From an uncultured Pelagibacteraceae bacterium (GTDB lineage: Bacteria > Pseudomonadota > Alphaproteobacteria > Pelagibacterales > Pelagibacteraceae): a stretch of 32,408 nt of DNA. Of this stretch, positions 15,773 through 24,533 are shown in pieces (position 1 is the stretch's first letter; each line of letters starts with the position of its first letter). The position numbers and the translations under genes were made by a program. The notes under the pieces are model-generated. The model saw only the letters and a program-made list of their open reading frames with translations, made no database searches and was not told where the DNA came from. Location: NCBI GenBank assembly GCA_902619835.1, contig CACNFS010000011.1:1-32408 (forward strand), read 5' to 3'.

Positions 15773-17517
15773 TTAATAATAATGAATTAATTGATCAAAT
15801 TAAGTCATATAATAGATTTTTGAAATCAGACTCCTTAAACAAAGCATACAATTTTGCAGTTGAAGCTCATCAAAATCAAAAAAGAGATGAAGGCGTGCCG
15901 TATATAATTCATCCTATTGCTGTTGCAAAAATATTAACAGATTTAAAGTTAGATAGCGCAACAATAACAACAGGTTTATTACATGATACAATTGAAGATA
16001 CGAATGTTACTTATGAGACAGTAAAAAAAGAATTTGGTGAAGAAGTGGCAAATTTAGTAGAAGGTGTTACTAAAATTTCAGCATTAGAAGATAAAGCATC
16101 AGGAGATTCAAAAGCAGAAAATTTTAGAAAATTAATTCTTGCGACCTCAAAAGATATAAGAGTTTTATTAGTCAAGCTAGCAGATAGATTGCATAACATG
16201 CGCACAATTCATTTTGTGAAAAATAAAGATAAAATCATAAGAAAAGCAAAAGAAACTATGGAAATATATGCACCTCTAGCCGATAGAATGGGAATGAATA
16301 GAATTAGAGATGAATTGGAAGATTTATCATTCTCCGTTTTAAATAAGCCTGGAAGAGAGCTGATTTTGAAAAGATTAGATTTTATTAAGAACAATAGAGA
16401 GGATACTTTTAAAACAATTTCACAAGAATTAATTCAACTTTTGAAAGAAAACGGAATATCAGCAAGAATAACTGGTCGAGAAAAAACACCATTTTCTATC
16501 TGGAGAAAAATACAAAATAAAAAAATTTCTTTAGAACAACTAACAGATATAATTGGTTTTAGAGTTATAGTTAATACTGTTGAAGACTGTTATAAAACTC
16601 TAGGGGTTTTCCACAGCAAATTTTCAACTATTCCGGGGAAATTTAAAGATTACATTTCTACACCAAAAATAAACAATTATAAATCAATCCATACAGCAGT
16701 AATTGGTCCAAAAAAGAGTCGAATAGAAATTCAAATAAGAACTTTAGAAATGCATGAATTCGCGCAAAGAGGAATAGCATCACATTGGAAATATAAGTCT
16801 TCTGAAAAATTTTCAGAATTGTCATGGAAGGAATATGATTGGCTAAGAGATCTAGTTGAAATTATTGAAGCTGGAACAAGTCCTGAACACTATTATGAAT
16901 TTACAAAACTACAAATGTTCCAAGATAATGTTTTTTGTTTTACTCCAAAGGGAGCAGTTATTAAGCTACCAAAGAACGCGACACCTATTGATTTTGCTTA
17001 TGCTGTGCATACCAAAGTTGGAAATAATGCTATTTCTTGCACAGTAAATGGAAGTCAAGCAACACTACAAACTATTCTTAAAAATGGAGATCTTGTAAAT
17101 ATCGAAACTTCCAAAAATGCTTCACCTTCACTCCATTGGCTTTCATCATCTGCCACTGGAAAAGCAAGATCTGCTATAAGAAGATATTGGCAAGATAAAT
17201 CGACAGAAATTTCAAAAGAAACTGATAAAAACTATTCAAGCACAATAGAGGTTGACTTGCCGCATAAGCCTGGCGTTCTAGGACATATAACTTCTTTGAT
17301 CGGCCTTAATAAAGGTAATATTATCAATCTTGAGATAATTAAAAGAAAAAAAGAACATTTAACATTCTCATTTGATTTGCAAATTAAAGATTTGAAAAAT
17401 TTTACAAACTTGATAAGTCAGATAAAGCAAAGTAATTTAAGATTTAATATAATTAGGCACAAACAGAAAAAAAATGCTTTCATTAGAAGAATCTTTGAAA
17501 ATTTTAAAAGAAACTAA
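15769..17517 (+). CDS. spoT: Bifunctional (p)ppGpp synthetase/hydrolase, shortened Rel/SpoT
   Basis: A 582-residue Rel/SpoT protein. The HD hydrolase has HPIAVA (His48), LLHDTIEDT (His72-Asp73) and LADRLHNMRT; the synthetase region follows with TGREKTPFSI, GFRVIV and IQIRTLEMHEFAQRGIASHW; TGS spans about 387-447; ACT spans about 490-570. Both catalytic halves keep their key residues, so a bifunctional enzyme that makes and breaks the stringent-response alarmone is expected. Family members are usually about 700-740 residues; here only some 40 residues lie between TGS and ACT, so most of the helical and zinc-finger region is missing. Its end overlaps pyrE by 44 nt. Confidence 0.94.
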   Translation: MINNNELIDQIKSYNRFLKSDSLNKAYNFAVEAHQNQKRDEGVPYIIHPIAVAKILTDLKLDSATITTGLLHDTIEDTNVTYETVKKEFGEEVANLVEGVTKISALEDKASGDSKAENFRKLILATSKDIRVLLVKLADRLHNMRTIHFVKNKDKIIRKAKETMEIYAPLADRMGMNRIRDELEDLSFSVLNKPGRELILKRLDFIKNNREDTFKTISQELIQLLKENGISARITGREKTPFSIWRKIQNKKISLEQLTDIIGFRVIVNTVEDCYKTLGVFHSKFSTIPGKFKDYISTPKINNYKSIHTAVIGPKKSRIEIQIRTLEMHEFAQRGIASHWKYKSSEKFSELSWKEYDWLRDLVEIIEAGTSPEHYYEFTKLQMFQDNVFCFTPKGAVIKLPKNATPIDFAYAVHTKVGNNAISCTVNGSQATLQTILKNGDLVNIETSKNASPSLHWLSSSATGKARSAIRRYWQDKSTEISKETDKNYSSTIEVDLPHKPGVLGHITSLIGLNKGNIINLEIIKRKKEHLTFSFDLQIKDLKNFTNLISQIKQSNLRFNIIRHKQKKNAFIRRIFENFKRN

Positions 17518-18055
17518 CGCTCTATTAGAGGGTCATTTTATTTTATCGTCAGGTTTACATAGCTCTAAATATGTACAGTGTGCCCAACTTATGAGCAAGC
17601 CTAATAAAGCTTACAAAATTTGCATATCATTATCAGAAAAAATTAATCAAGAACTTAAAAATTTTGATTTAATTCTATCTCCAGCTATGGGCGGTGTAGT
17701 AATTGGTTATGAGATAGGAAGATTACTTCAAAAGGAAACTATCTTTTCTGAGAGAGTTGATGGTGCATTTAAACTCAGGAGAGATTTTAAAATTAAAAAA
17801 AATCAAAAGATTCTTATTGTCGAAGATGTTATAACCACAGGAAAATCTAGTCTAGAATGTTCGCAATTAGTTAAGGATAATGGTGGTGTCGTTGTGGGAT
17901 ATGCTTGTATAATAAATAGGTCTAATGGAAAAACGTTAATAAAAGATAAAATAATTTCACAAATTGAATTAAATATACCAACATATACTGAAAAAAATTT
18001 GCCCAAAGAGCTTTTAGCTATTAAAGCGGTTAAACCTGGAAGCAGAAATCTTTAA
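17474..18055 (+). CDS. pyrE: Orotate phosphoribosyltransferase
   Basis: A 193-residue type I phosphoribosyltransferase. LILSPAMGGVVIGYE and the PRPP motif ILIVEDVITTGKSSLE are clear, and the N terminus (LKETNALLEGHFILSSGLHS) matches alphaproteobacterial PyrE from its first residues, which supports the ATG at 17474 despite a 44 nt overlap with spoT. It converts orotate and PRPP to OMP in pyrimidine synthesis. Its TAA overlaps the pdxJ ATG by one base. Confidence 0.95.
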   Translation: MLSLEESLKILKETNALLEGHFILSSGLHSSKYVQCAQLMSKPNKAYKICISLSEKINQELKNFDLILSPAMGGVVIGYEIGRLLQKETIFSERVDGAFKLRRDFKIKKNQKILIVEDVITTGKSSLECSQLVKDNGGVVVGYACIINRSNGKTLIKDKIISQIELNIPTYTEKNLPKELLAIKAVKPGSRNL

Positions 18056-18783
18056 TGAGTAAAATTAGGCTTGGTGTAAATATTGACCATGTAGCAACTG
18101 TAAGAAATGCAAGAGGTGAAATTTATCCTAGTCCTCTAAGAGCTTCATTATTTTCTGAAAGGAATGGAGCCGACTCCATAACAATACATCTCAGAGAAGA
18201 TAGGAGACATATTAATGACGACGATTTAAAAAAGATTAAGTCAAAATTAAAAATTCCATTGAATCTAGAAATAGCTGCAACTAAAGAAATGCTTAAAATT
18301 GCCTTAAAACATAAACCCCCTTATGTTTGCATTGTTCCAGAAAAACGGGAAGAAATTACTACAGAGGGTGGATTAAAATTATCTTATAAAAGAAATTTTT
18401 TAAAAGAAATGATTTCTAAATTAAAAAAAAAGGGGATAAGAGTTAGTCTTTTTATTGAACCAAGTTTTAAAGACATAAAAACCTCAAAATTTTTAGGGGC
18501 TGACTGTATTGAAATCCATACTGGTAAATTTTGTAATTTAGTTAATGGAAACAAACTTTACAAAAAAGAACTTAAAAAAATTAAAGACTCTGTAAATTTG
18601 GGAAATGATTTAGGTTTAGAAGTTCACGCAGGACACGGTCTTACATTTAGATCGGCTAAAATTCTTTCAAAGATTTCTAATATAAAAGAATTTAATATTG
18701 GCCATTTTTTAATTGGAGAGTCGATTTTCATCGGTTTATCAAATTCTATCAAAAAATTTAAAAAGATTATTAAATCACGATGA
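18055..18783 (+). CDS. pdxJ: Pyridoxine 5'-phosphate synthase
   Basis: A 242-residue TIM-barrel protein with the PdxJ signatures LGVNIDHVATVRNARG, ADSITIHLREDRRHI, EIHTGKFC and EVHAGHGLTF. It closes the pyridine ring from 3-amino-2-oxopropyl phosphate and deoxyxylulose 5-phosphate in the DXP-dependent vitamin B6 route. The pdxJ-acpS-lepB-rnc order is widely conserved in proteobacteria. It is joined by overlaps to pyrE and acpS. Confidence 0.97.
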   Translation: MSKIRLGVNIDHVATVRNARGEIYPSPLRASLFSERNGADSITIHLREDRRHINDDDLKKIKSKLKIPLNLEIAATKEMLKIALKHKPPYVCIVPEKREEITTEGGLKLSYKRNFLKEMISKLKKKGIRVSLFIEPSFKDIKTSKFLGADCIEIHTGKFCNLVNGNKLYKKELKKIKDSVNLGNDLGLEVHAGHGLTFRSAKILSKISNIKEFNIGHFLIGESIFIGLSNSIKKFKKIIKSR

Positions 18784-19163
18784 TATTTGGCGTTGGCGTA
18801 GACATTATTAAAATTAGTAGGATTAAGAAATCTATGAAAAAAAAAACTTTTATTTCAAGGTTATTTGCAGAAGAAGAAGTTTTAAAATGTAAAAAAAAAA
18901 ATAAGAACTTTTCTAATTGTTTTGCAAAAAAATTTGCCGCAAAAGAGGCCTTTTCCAAAGCACTAGGTACTGGTATTTCACAAGGAATTAATTTTAATGA
19001 AATTATTATTTTAAATAAAAAAAATGGTAAACCGTTTATAAAATTAATTAATAAAACGAAAAAAATTGTTGAAAAAAAATTGATTAAAAAAAAATATACT
19101 ATTTCATTATCTTTGTCCGATGAAGATAATTATGCAGTAGCTTTTGTTACAATATCTTTATGA
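18780..19163 (+). CDS. acpS: Holo-[acyl-carrier-protein] synthase
   Basis: A 127-residue AcpS. FGVGVDIIKISRI at the N terminus carries the Mg-binding Asp, and KKFAAKEAFSKALGTGI carries the conserved Glu. It attaches 4'-phosphopantetheine from CoA to acyl carrier protein. The gene overlaps pdxJ and lepB by 4 nt each (ATGA). It contains several long A runs, including about ten A residues near 18837-18846, but the frame stays intact and the family motifs on both sides agree. Confidence 0.94.
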   Translation: MIFGVGVDIIKISRIKKSMKKKTFISRLFAEEEVLKCKKKNKNFSNCFAKKFAAKEAFSKALGTGISQGINFNEIIILNKKNGKPFIKLINKTKKIVEKKLIKKKYTISLSLSDEDNYAVAFVTISL

Positions 19164-19897
19164 AAAATAAATTTATTCATATTATTTTAGATAATTTAAA
19201 AACATTAATCGGAGCTTTGATAATTGCTTTAATAATAAGGTCTTTCATATTACAACCGTTTTATATACCTTCTTCATCAATGGAACCGACTCTACTTGTT
19301 GGGGACAGAATATTTGTTACAAAATATTCTTATGGATATAGCAAACATTCTTTTCCATTCAGTCCTAATTTTTCAAATAAACGTTTCTTTGCAAAAACTC
19401 CTCAACAAGGAGATCTTGTAGTATTTAAAACTCCAGCAGATAATAGAACCGATTATATTAAAAGGTTAATAGGTTTGCCGGGTGATATAATTCAATTTGT
19501 AAATGGAGAGCTATTTATAAATAATGTTGTTGTACCAAGAGAAGAAACAAATTTATCTGAGCCAGTTAGATGTGGAAGCTTAACAATTAACACCAAAACA
19601 TTTATCGAAACACTTCCAAATGGTGTTCAACATTTAGCCTCATATAATAAAGTTGGTACATTACAAAATACCAAAAAATTTAAAGTCCCACAAAACCATT
19701 ATTTTTTAATGGGAGATAATCGAGACTGTTCAAAAGATAGTAGATTTTTAAATGATGTAGGCTATGTAAAAAATCTTAATCTCGTAGGAAAAGCAAAAGT
19801 AATCTTCTTTTCAAATGATACTATGAGAGGAAGTCTGTTAAAAATTTGGAATTTACATAATTCTTTAAGAGTTAAAAGAACCTTTAAGTTCATATAA
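19160..19897 (+). CDS. lepB: Signal peptidase I
   Basis: A 245-residue inner-membrane protease with one clear N-terminal membrane segment (about 13-30). The catalytic Ser40 lies in PSSSMEPTLLVGD and the general base Lys101 in DYIKRLIGLPGD; MGDNRDCSKDSR is the conserved box E. It removes Sec signal peptides, so it acts on the binding protein and lytic transglycosylase encoded in this window. It overlaps acpS by 4 nt and rnc by one base. Confidence 0.96.
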   Translation: MKNKFIHIILDNLKTLIGALIIALIIRSFILQPFYIPSSSMEPTLLVGDRIFVTKYSYGYSKHSFPFSPNFSNKRFFAKTPQQGDLVVFKTPADNRTDYIKRLIGLPGDIIQFVNGELFINNVVVPREETNLSEPVRCGSLTINTKTFIETLPNGVQHLASYNKVGTLQNTKKFKVPQNHYFLMGDNRDCSKDSRFLNDVGYVKNLNLVGKAKVIFFSNDTMRGSLLKIWNLHNSLRVKRTFKFI

Positions 19898-20562
19898 TGG
19901 ATAAACTAATAAAAGAATTAGAAGACATTCTTGAGCACAATTTTAAAAATAAAAAACTTTTACATACAGCCTTAACTCATAAAAGTTTAAATAATCATTT
20001 AAATAATGAAAAATTAGAATTTTTGGGAGATAGAGTCTTAGGTTTGATAATTTCTAAAACTCTTTTAGAAAAATATCCTGATGAAAAAGAGGGAATGATA
20101 GATAAAAAATTTTCAAATCTGGTAAATAAAAAAACTTGTACAGATATTGCTATAAAACTGAAAATAAAAAAATTTATTTTTTTAGGCTCATCTCATAAAA
20201 ACTTAGAGAGATTAACGAATAAAATAATTAGTGATTGTCTTGAAGCTATAGTTGGAGCAATATATTTGGATAGCGGATTAAAATTTGCTGAAAAGTTTAT
20301 TCTTAAAAATTGGGGTTCATATATAGATAAATCAAAAATAACTTTAATTGATTCAAAAACGAGACTACAAGAATATAGTTTAAAGAAATTTAAAAAATTA
20401 CCAAAATATACCTTTTTTAAAAAAACGGGTCCTCAACATAAACCTATTTTTAAAACAGAAGTTGAAATACCCGAGTCTAAAAAGATAATTGGTATTGGCT
20501 CTTCAAAAAAAAATGCTCAACAAAATGCTGCTTCTAAACTAATTAAGATTTTAAATATATGA
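19897..20562 (+). CDS. rnc: Ribonuclease III
   Basis: A 221-residue RNase III. The catalytic signature NEKLEFLGDRVLGLIIS lies near residues 37-53, the second acidic site is in SDCLEAIVGAIYLD, and a double-stranded RNA binding domain (TRLQEYSLKKF to the IGSSKKNAQQNAASKL end) makes up the C-terminal third. It processes rRNA precursors and other duplex RNA. It is translationally coupled to lepB and recO. The gene era, which commonly follows rnc, is not here. Confidence 0.97.
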   Translation: MDKLIKELEDILEHNFKNKKLLHTALTHKSLNNHLNNEKLEFLGDRVLGLIISKTLLEKYPDEKEGMIDKKFSNLVNKKTCTDIAIKLKIKKFIFLGSSHKNLERLTNKIISDCLEAIVGAIYLDSGLKFAEKFILKNWGSYIDKSKITLIDSKTRLQEYSLKKFKKLPKYTFFKKTGPQHKPIFKTEVEIPESKKIIGIGSSKKNAQQNAASKLIKILNI

Positions 20563-21239
20563 ATTGGGAAGATGAGTGCTTTTTATTAGCAAAAAGAAAA
20601 TTTAGAGAAAATGCAAACATAATAAACGTTTTTTCTCAGGACAAAGGAAAAGTTTCTGGTATTGTTTACGGTGGTAATTCTAGAAAAATAAGAAATTATT
20701 TGCAAATATCAAATAAATTATTCATTGTCCATAATTCAAAAAATGAAAATAAAATTGGTTACTTTAAAACAGAATTATTGAAACCCGTTTCTCCTTTATA
20801 TTTTAATGACAAAAAAAGAACGTCAGCATTAATCTCTCTGTGTTCTATTCTTAATATTTTATTACCAGAGTCTCAACCATACAAAAATCTATATAATTCA
20901 TTTGAAAAATTTGTTAGCTCAATAAATTTCGAAAATTGGATTATTTTATACATTTTTTTTGAACTAAATCTTATAAAAGATTTAGGCTATGATCCAAATT
21001 TAGATAAATTTAAAAAAGAAAATTATGATGTATCTAAAACTTTAAAAATTAAAATTGACAATTCGTTTTATGAAGTCCCTAATTTTTTAATTCTAAAAAA
21101 ACTTCCAGAAAAAATATCAAATATACTTGTAAAGAAATCTCTGTATTTTACTAGAAATATTATTCAAAATAGATTTTTTATTCCAAATAATTTACAATTT
21201 CCAAAATCAAGAGTTATATTAGAGAATTATTTTAATTAA
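20559..21239 (+). CDS. recO: DNA repair protein RecO
   Basis: A 226-residue protein resembling RecO: an N-terminal OB-fold segment (ECFLLAKRKFRENANIINVFS, then GKVSGIVYGG) and a helical second half with LIKDLGYDPNLDKF. RecO promotes RecA loading in the RecFOR pathway and anneals single strands. Divergence is marked but position next to rnc supports the call. The usual CxxC zinc site of many RecO proteins is not apparent. It overlaps rnc by ATGA and ends one base from the convergent hemB stop. Confidence 0.87.
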   Translation: MNWEDECFLLAKRKFRENANIINVFSQDKGKVSGIVYGGNSRKIRNYLQISNKLFIVHNSKNENKIGYFKTELLKPVSPLYFNDKKRTSALISLCSILNILLPESQPYKNLYNSFEKFVSSINFENWIILYIFFELNLIKDLGYDPNLDKFKKENYDVSKTLKIKIDNSFYEVPNFLILKKLPEKISNILVKKSLYFTRNIIQNRFFIPNNLQFPKSRVILENYFN

Positions 21240-21240
21240 G

Positions 21241-22230
21241 CTATTTTATTCTTTTAGCAATATCTAATGCAAAATATGTAATTATTGCACATGCTCCAGC
21301 TCGTTTAAATGATAAAACACTTTCTATAATGGAGTCCTCATTTAATATTTTTTTTTTAATACCATCTTTGATGAGACTGTATTCACCTGAAACTTGATAT
21401 GCGAGAACCGGTATATTAAAATTATCTTTTATTTTTTTAATTATATCCAAATACATCATACCAGGTTTTACAATTACCATATCTGCACCTTCTTTAATAT
21501 CTAAACTTACTTCTCTGAGAGACTCCGTAGAATTTCGAAAATCCATTTGATAAGTTTTTTTATTTTTTTTCAATTTTGAATTGCTTCCTACTGCATCTCT
21601 AAAGGGTCCATAAAAAGTAGATGCATATTTTACACCATAAGATAAAACACTTATATTTTGAAAGTTATTTTTATCTAAAGCTTTTCTTATAGCCCCAACT
21701 CTACCATCCATCATGTCCGAAGGAGCTATTACATCACATCCCATTCTGACTTGAAGCAAAGCTTGTTTTATGAGTACTTTTATTGTTTCATCATTGTCTA
21801 TTTCATCTTTTATTATTATCCCGTCATGTCCATGAGAAGTGTATGGATCCAAAGCTACATCACACATAATACCAATTTGAGGATATGTTTTTTTAATAAA
21901 CTTTAAACTTTTACAAACTAAATTTTTAGGATTTAATGCTTCTGAACCATGTTTATCTTTTTTATTATTTGGAGTATTGGGAAATAAAGCTATCATAGGA
22001 ATTTTATACTTTTTTACTTGTTTAAGAATTACTGGTAATTTATCAATTGTATATCTGTTGACACCCGGCATGGATTTAATTGGTTCAATTTTATTTTTAC
22101 CTTCTCTTACAAATATAGGCAAAACCAAATCATTATTTGAAATGTTATTTTCCGATACAAGACTGCGTATCCATCTTGTTTTTCTTAATCTTCTAAGCCT
22201 GGTTTTAGGAAAAGATCCGATATTTCTCAT
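21241..22230 (-). CDS. hemB: Delta-aminolevulinic acid dehydratase (porphobilinogen synthase)
   Basis: A 329-residue ALAD. The two catalytic lysines are in SYGVKYASTFYGPFRDA and in MVIVKPGMMYLDII. The metal loop reads CDVALDPYTSHGHDG (123-137): the three positions that are Cys in zinc-type enzymes are Ala126, Asp128 and Asp136, indicating the magnesium-type form. It condenses two 5-aminolevulinate molecules into porphobilinogen for haem. The N-terminal RPRRLR-like arm appears as TRLRRLRKT. It is divergent from rpiB across 78 nt that holds a palindromic -10. Confidence 0.96.
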   Translation of the reverse strand: MRNIGSFPKTRLRRLRKTRWIRSLVSENNISNNDLVLPIFVREGKNKIEPIKSMPGVNRYTIDKLPVILKQVKKYKIPMIALFPNTPNNKKDKHGSEALNPKNLVCKSLKFIKKTYPQIGIMCDVALDPYTSHGHDGIIIKDEIDNDETIKVLIKQALLQVRMGCDVIAPSDMMDGRVGAIRKALDKNNFQNISVLSYGVKYASTFYGPFRDAVGSNSKLKKNKKTYQMDFRNSTESLREVSLDIKEGADMVIVKPGMMYLDIIKKIKDNFNIPVLAYQVSGEYSLIKDGIKKKILNEDSIIESVLSFKRAGACAIITYFALDIAKRIK

Positions 22231-22272
22231 TTTAAGCCCTGATTAGTAGTAATTTAATGCGACAAATATATT

Positions 22273-22280
22273 ATTATAAT
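22273..22280. promoter_or_regulatory. Palindromic bidirectional -10 element between hemB and rpiB
   Basis: ATTATAAT is its own reverse complement and provides a perfect TATAAT to both strands: 22275-22280 toward rpiB and 22273-22278 (complement) toward hemB. Predicted starts are near 22287 for rpiB and near 22266 for hemB, with short leaders of roughly 20 and 35 nt. No good -35 is visible on either side. Confidence 0.5.
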
Positions 22281-22308
22281 TTTAGATAGTGTAATTTAAT
22301 TAACTATT

Positions 22309-22761
22309 ATGAGCAATATAAAACTAAAAACCATTTTCAAAACTGCATGTATTGCCTCAGACCATGCAGGCTATAAATTAAAAGAGTCTATCAAAAACTA
22401 TCTTATTAGTAAAAATGTTTCAATATTTGATATCGGTCCAAATAATAACCAATCAGTTGATTATCCTGATTTCGCTAAAAGATTAAGTAATAGAATCAGA
22501 TTAAAAAAAAGCGATGTGGGAATATTAGTTTGTGGCTCTGGAACCGGTATGGCCATAAGTGCTAATAAAATCAAATCAATTAGAGCGGCCGTATGTTATA
22601 ATTTGAAGTCTACAAGATTGTCTAGACAGCATAATAATGCTAATATAATTGCATTAGGATCAAGATTAACAAATAAAAAATTATCCTTTAAATTAGTTGA
22701 GACTTTTCTCAAAACCAAATTTGAAGGTGGGAGACACTTAAGAAGGATAAAAAAAATTTAA
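22309..22761 (+). CDS. rpiB: Ribose 5-phosphate isomerase B
   Basis: A 150-residue RpiB/LacAB-family protein. [14 protein letters not shown] near residue 16, VDYPDFA, and [17 protein letters not shown] (catalytic Cys) are the family motifs, and [24 protein letters not shown] follows the standard layout. It interconverts ribose 5-phosphate and ribulose 5-phosphate; the latter is the substrate of RibB encoded downstream. It lies one base before glyA, matching the frequent rpiB-glyA-nrdR-rib order in alphaproteobacteria. Confidence 0.96.
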   Translation: MSNIKLKTIFKTACIASDHAGYKLKESIKNYLISKNVSIFDIGPNNNQSVDYPDFAKRLSNRIRLKKSDVGILVCGSGTGMAISANKIKSIRAAVCYNLKSTRLSRQHNNANIIALGSRLTNKKLSFKLVETFLKTKFEGGRHLRRIKKI

Positions 22762-22762
22762 T

Positions 22763-24064
22763 ATGTCTACAGCATTCAAATTAAATAAATACCTAAACAG
22801 TTTCTTTAAATTAAATTTAAAAGACATCGATAAGGAATTGTATAACTCAATCGAAAAAGAATTCTCAAGACAACAAAATCATATCGAATTAATTGCCTCT
22901 GAAAATATAGTTTCTAAAGCTGTTCTTGAAGCGCAAGGTTCTGTTTTAACTAATAAATATGCAGAAGGTTATCCAGGCAAAAGATATTATGGTGGTTGTG
23001 AACATGTTGATATTTCAGAAAATTTAGCAATTGAGAGAGCAAAAAAATTATTTGATTGTAAATTTGCAAATGTACAACCTCATTCGGGTGCACAGGCAAA
23101 TGGTGCTGTCTATTTAGCTTTATTAAAACCAGGAGACACAACTCTTGCAATGAGTTTAAATTCTGGCGGACATTTAACTCACGGTGCTAAGCCAGCTCAA
23201 TCAGGAAAATGGTTTAATGCTTTACACTATGAAGTTAATAAAGAGACAGGTCTTATAGATTACGAAAGTGTAGAAAAAATAGCTATAGAAAATAAACCTA
23301 AGTTAATCATTGCAGGTGGTAGTGCCTATTCAAGAATTATAAACTTTAAAAAATTTAGAGAAATTTGTGATAAAGTAGGTGCTTATCTACTTGTCGATAT
23401 GGCTCATTTTTCTGGTTTAGTTGCAGGAGGCGCGTATCCTAACCCAACTAAATATGCTGATGTCGTAACTTCAACTACTCACAAAGTTTTGAGGGGTCCT
23501 CGAGGTGGAATTATTCTTACAAATAAAGAAGATCTAATTAAGAAATTTAATAGTGCAATTTTTCCTGGGTTGCAAGGAGGTCCATTGATGCATGTAATAG
23601 CAGCTAAAGCAGTTTGTTTCAAAGAAGCTTTGTCAGATGATTTTAAGGAATATACAAAAAATGTAATCAACAATGCAAAGATACTTTCTGATAAATTAAG
23701 CGAAAAAGGTTTTAAAATTTTTTCAGGTGGTACAGACACACATTTAATGTTAATTGATTTAAGATCTTTTGGTGTTAATGGTAAAGATGCTCAAGCTTCA
23801 TTGGGTAGGGCTAATATTACTTGTAATAAAAATGGTATTCCTTTTGACAGTGAAATTCCCATGATAACCTCTGGAATAAGATTAGGTACACCAGCTTGCA
23901 CCACAAGAGGTTTTGGGCCCGAGGAGTTCAAATTAGTTGGTAATTTAATTTTTAAAGTAATAGATGGTCTAAGCAAAAATAAAGAAGATAACTCAAAAAT
24001 AGAAAAAGAAGTTCAAAAAGAAATAATTGAACTTTGTTCTTCTTTTCCTATATATAGTAGTTAA
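22763..24064 (+). CDS. glyA: Serine hydroxymethyltransferase
   Basis: A 433-residue PLP enzyme. [48 protein letters not shown] and the PLP-lysine motif [14 protein letters not shown] are all present. It interconverts serine and glycine and supplies methylene-tetrahydrofolate. The N terminus has about 20 residues before the conserved core, within the normal range for the family. Only one base separates it from rpiB, so no glycine riboswitch or promoter lies directly upstream. nrdR follows after 7 nt. Confidence 0.98.
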   Translation: MSTAFKLNKYLNSFFKLNLKDIDKELYNSIEKEFSRQQNHIELIASENIVSKAVLEAQGSVLTNKYAEGYPGKRYYGGCEHVDISENLAIERAKKLFDCKFANVQPHSGAQANGAVYLALLKPGDTTLAMSLNSGGHLTHGAKPAQSGKWFNALHYEVNKETGLIDYESVEKIAIENKPKLIIAGGSAYSRIINFKKFREICDKVGAYLLVDMAHFSGLVAGGAYPNPTKYADVVTSTTHKVLRGPRGGIILTNKEDLIKKFNSAIFPGLQGGPLMHVIAAKAVCFKEALSDDFKEYTKNVINNAKILSDKLSEKGFKIFSGGTDTHLMLIDLRSFGVNGKDAQASLGRANITCNKNGIPFDSEIPMITSGIRLGTPACTTRGFGPEEFKLVGNLIFKVIDGLSKNKEDNSKIEKEVQKEIIELCSSFPIYSS

Positions 24065-24071
24065 GATATTT

Positions 24072-24533
24072 ATGCTTTGTCCATTTTGTAGAGAAAAAGA
24101 TACATCTGTAGTAGACTCCCGGCCAACAGAAGACGGTACAGCGATAAGAAGAAGAAGATTGTGTGGATGTGATAGAAAAGAGAGATTCACTACTTTTGAA
24201 CGTGTTCAATTTCAAGAATTAACAGTGATTAAAGGAAATGGAAAAAGAGAGCCATTTGACAGAGATAAAATATCAAAATCTATAAGAATCGCCACAAGAA
24301 AAAGGCCTATCGACTCTGAAACTATAGAGAAATTTATATCAAAAATTGTAAGGAATCTTGAGGGGCTTGGCGAAAGCGAAATTCCAACACCGACCATAGG
24401 AAAATTTATTATGGATGGTCTCTCAGCATTAGATAAAGTTGCTTATGTTAGATTTGCTTCTGTTTATAAGAATTTTAAGGAAGCAAAAGATTTTGAAGAA
24501 TTTGTAGGCAATATTGATGAAAATAAATCATAA
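24072..24533 (+). CDS. nrdR: Transcriptional repressor NrdR with altered zinc ribbon
   Basis: A 153-residue protein from the ATG at 24072 ([17 protein letters not shown]), the normal NrdR start; a frame open back to 24027 would add 15 unrelated hydrophobic residues. A zinc ribbon (1-45) precedes an ATP-cone ([20 protein letters not shown] onward). NrdR represses ribonucleotide reductase genes in response to dATP/ATP. The second zinc pair is unusual: [14 protein letters not shown] has Cys31 and Cys33 with one extra residue before RFTTFE, where other members have CxxC (31 and 34). No NrdR box was recognised here. Confidence 0.94.
   Translation: MLCPFCREKDTSVVDSRPTEDGTAIRRRRLCGCDRKERFTTFERVQFQELTVIKGNGKREPFDRDKISKSIRIATRKRPIDSETIEKFISKIVRNLEGLGESEIPTPTIGKFIMDGLSALDKVAYVRFASVYKNFKEAKDFEEFVGNIDENKS

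Noticed and set aside
22761-22764. Glycine riboswitch upstream of glyA
   Set aside because: Only one base separates rpiB and glyA, and no aptamer motif was seen in the end of rpiB.
23479-23739. Open frame antisense to glyA
   Set aside because: It has no recognisable motif and lies within a strongly conserved gene; it is a by-product of the sense codons, as are similar antisense frames over hppA and plsX.
24027-24071. N-terminal extension of nrdR
   Set aside because: The 15 added residues are hydrophobic and overlap the glyA end; NrdR proteins begin at the CPFC zinc motif.
24480-24520. FMN riboswitch in front of the rib genes
   Set aside because: ribD starts inside nrdR; none of the conserved FMN aptamer blocks occur there.
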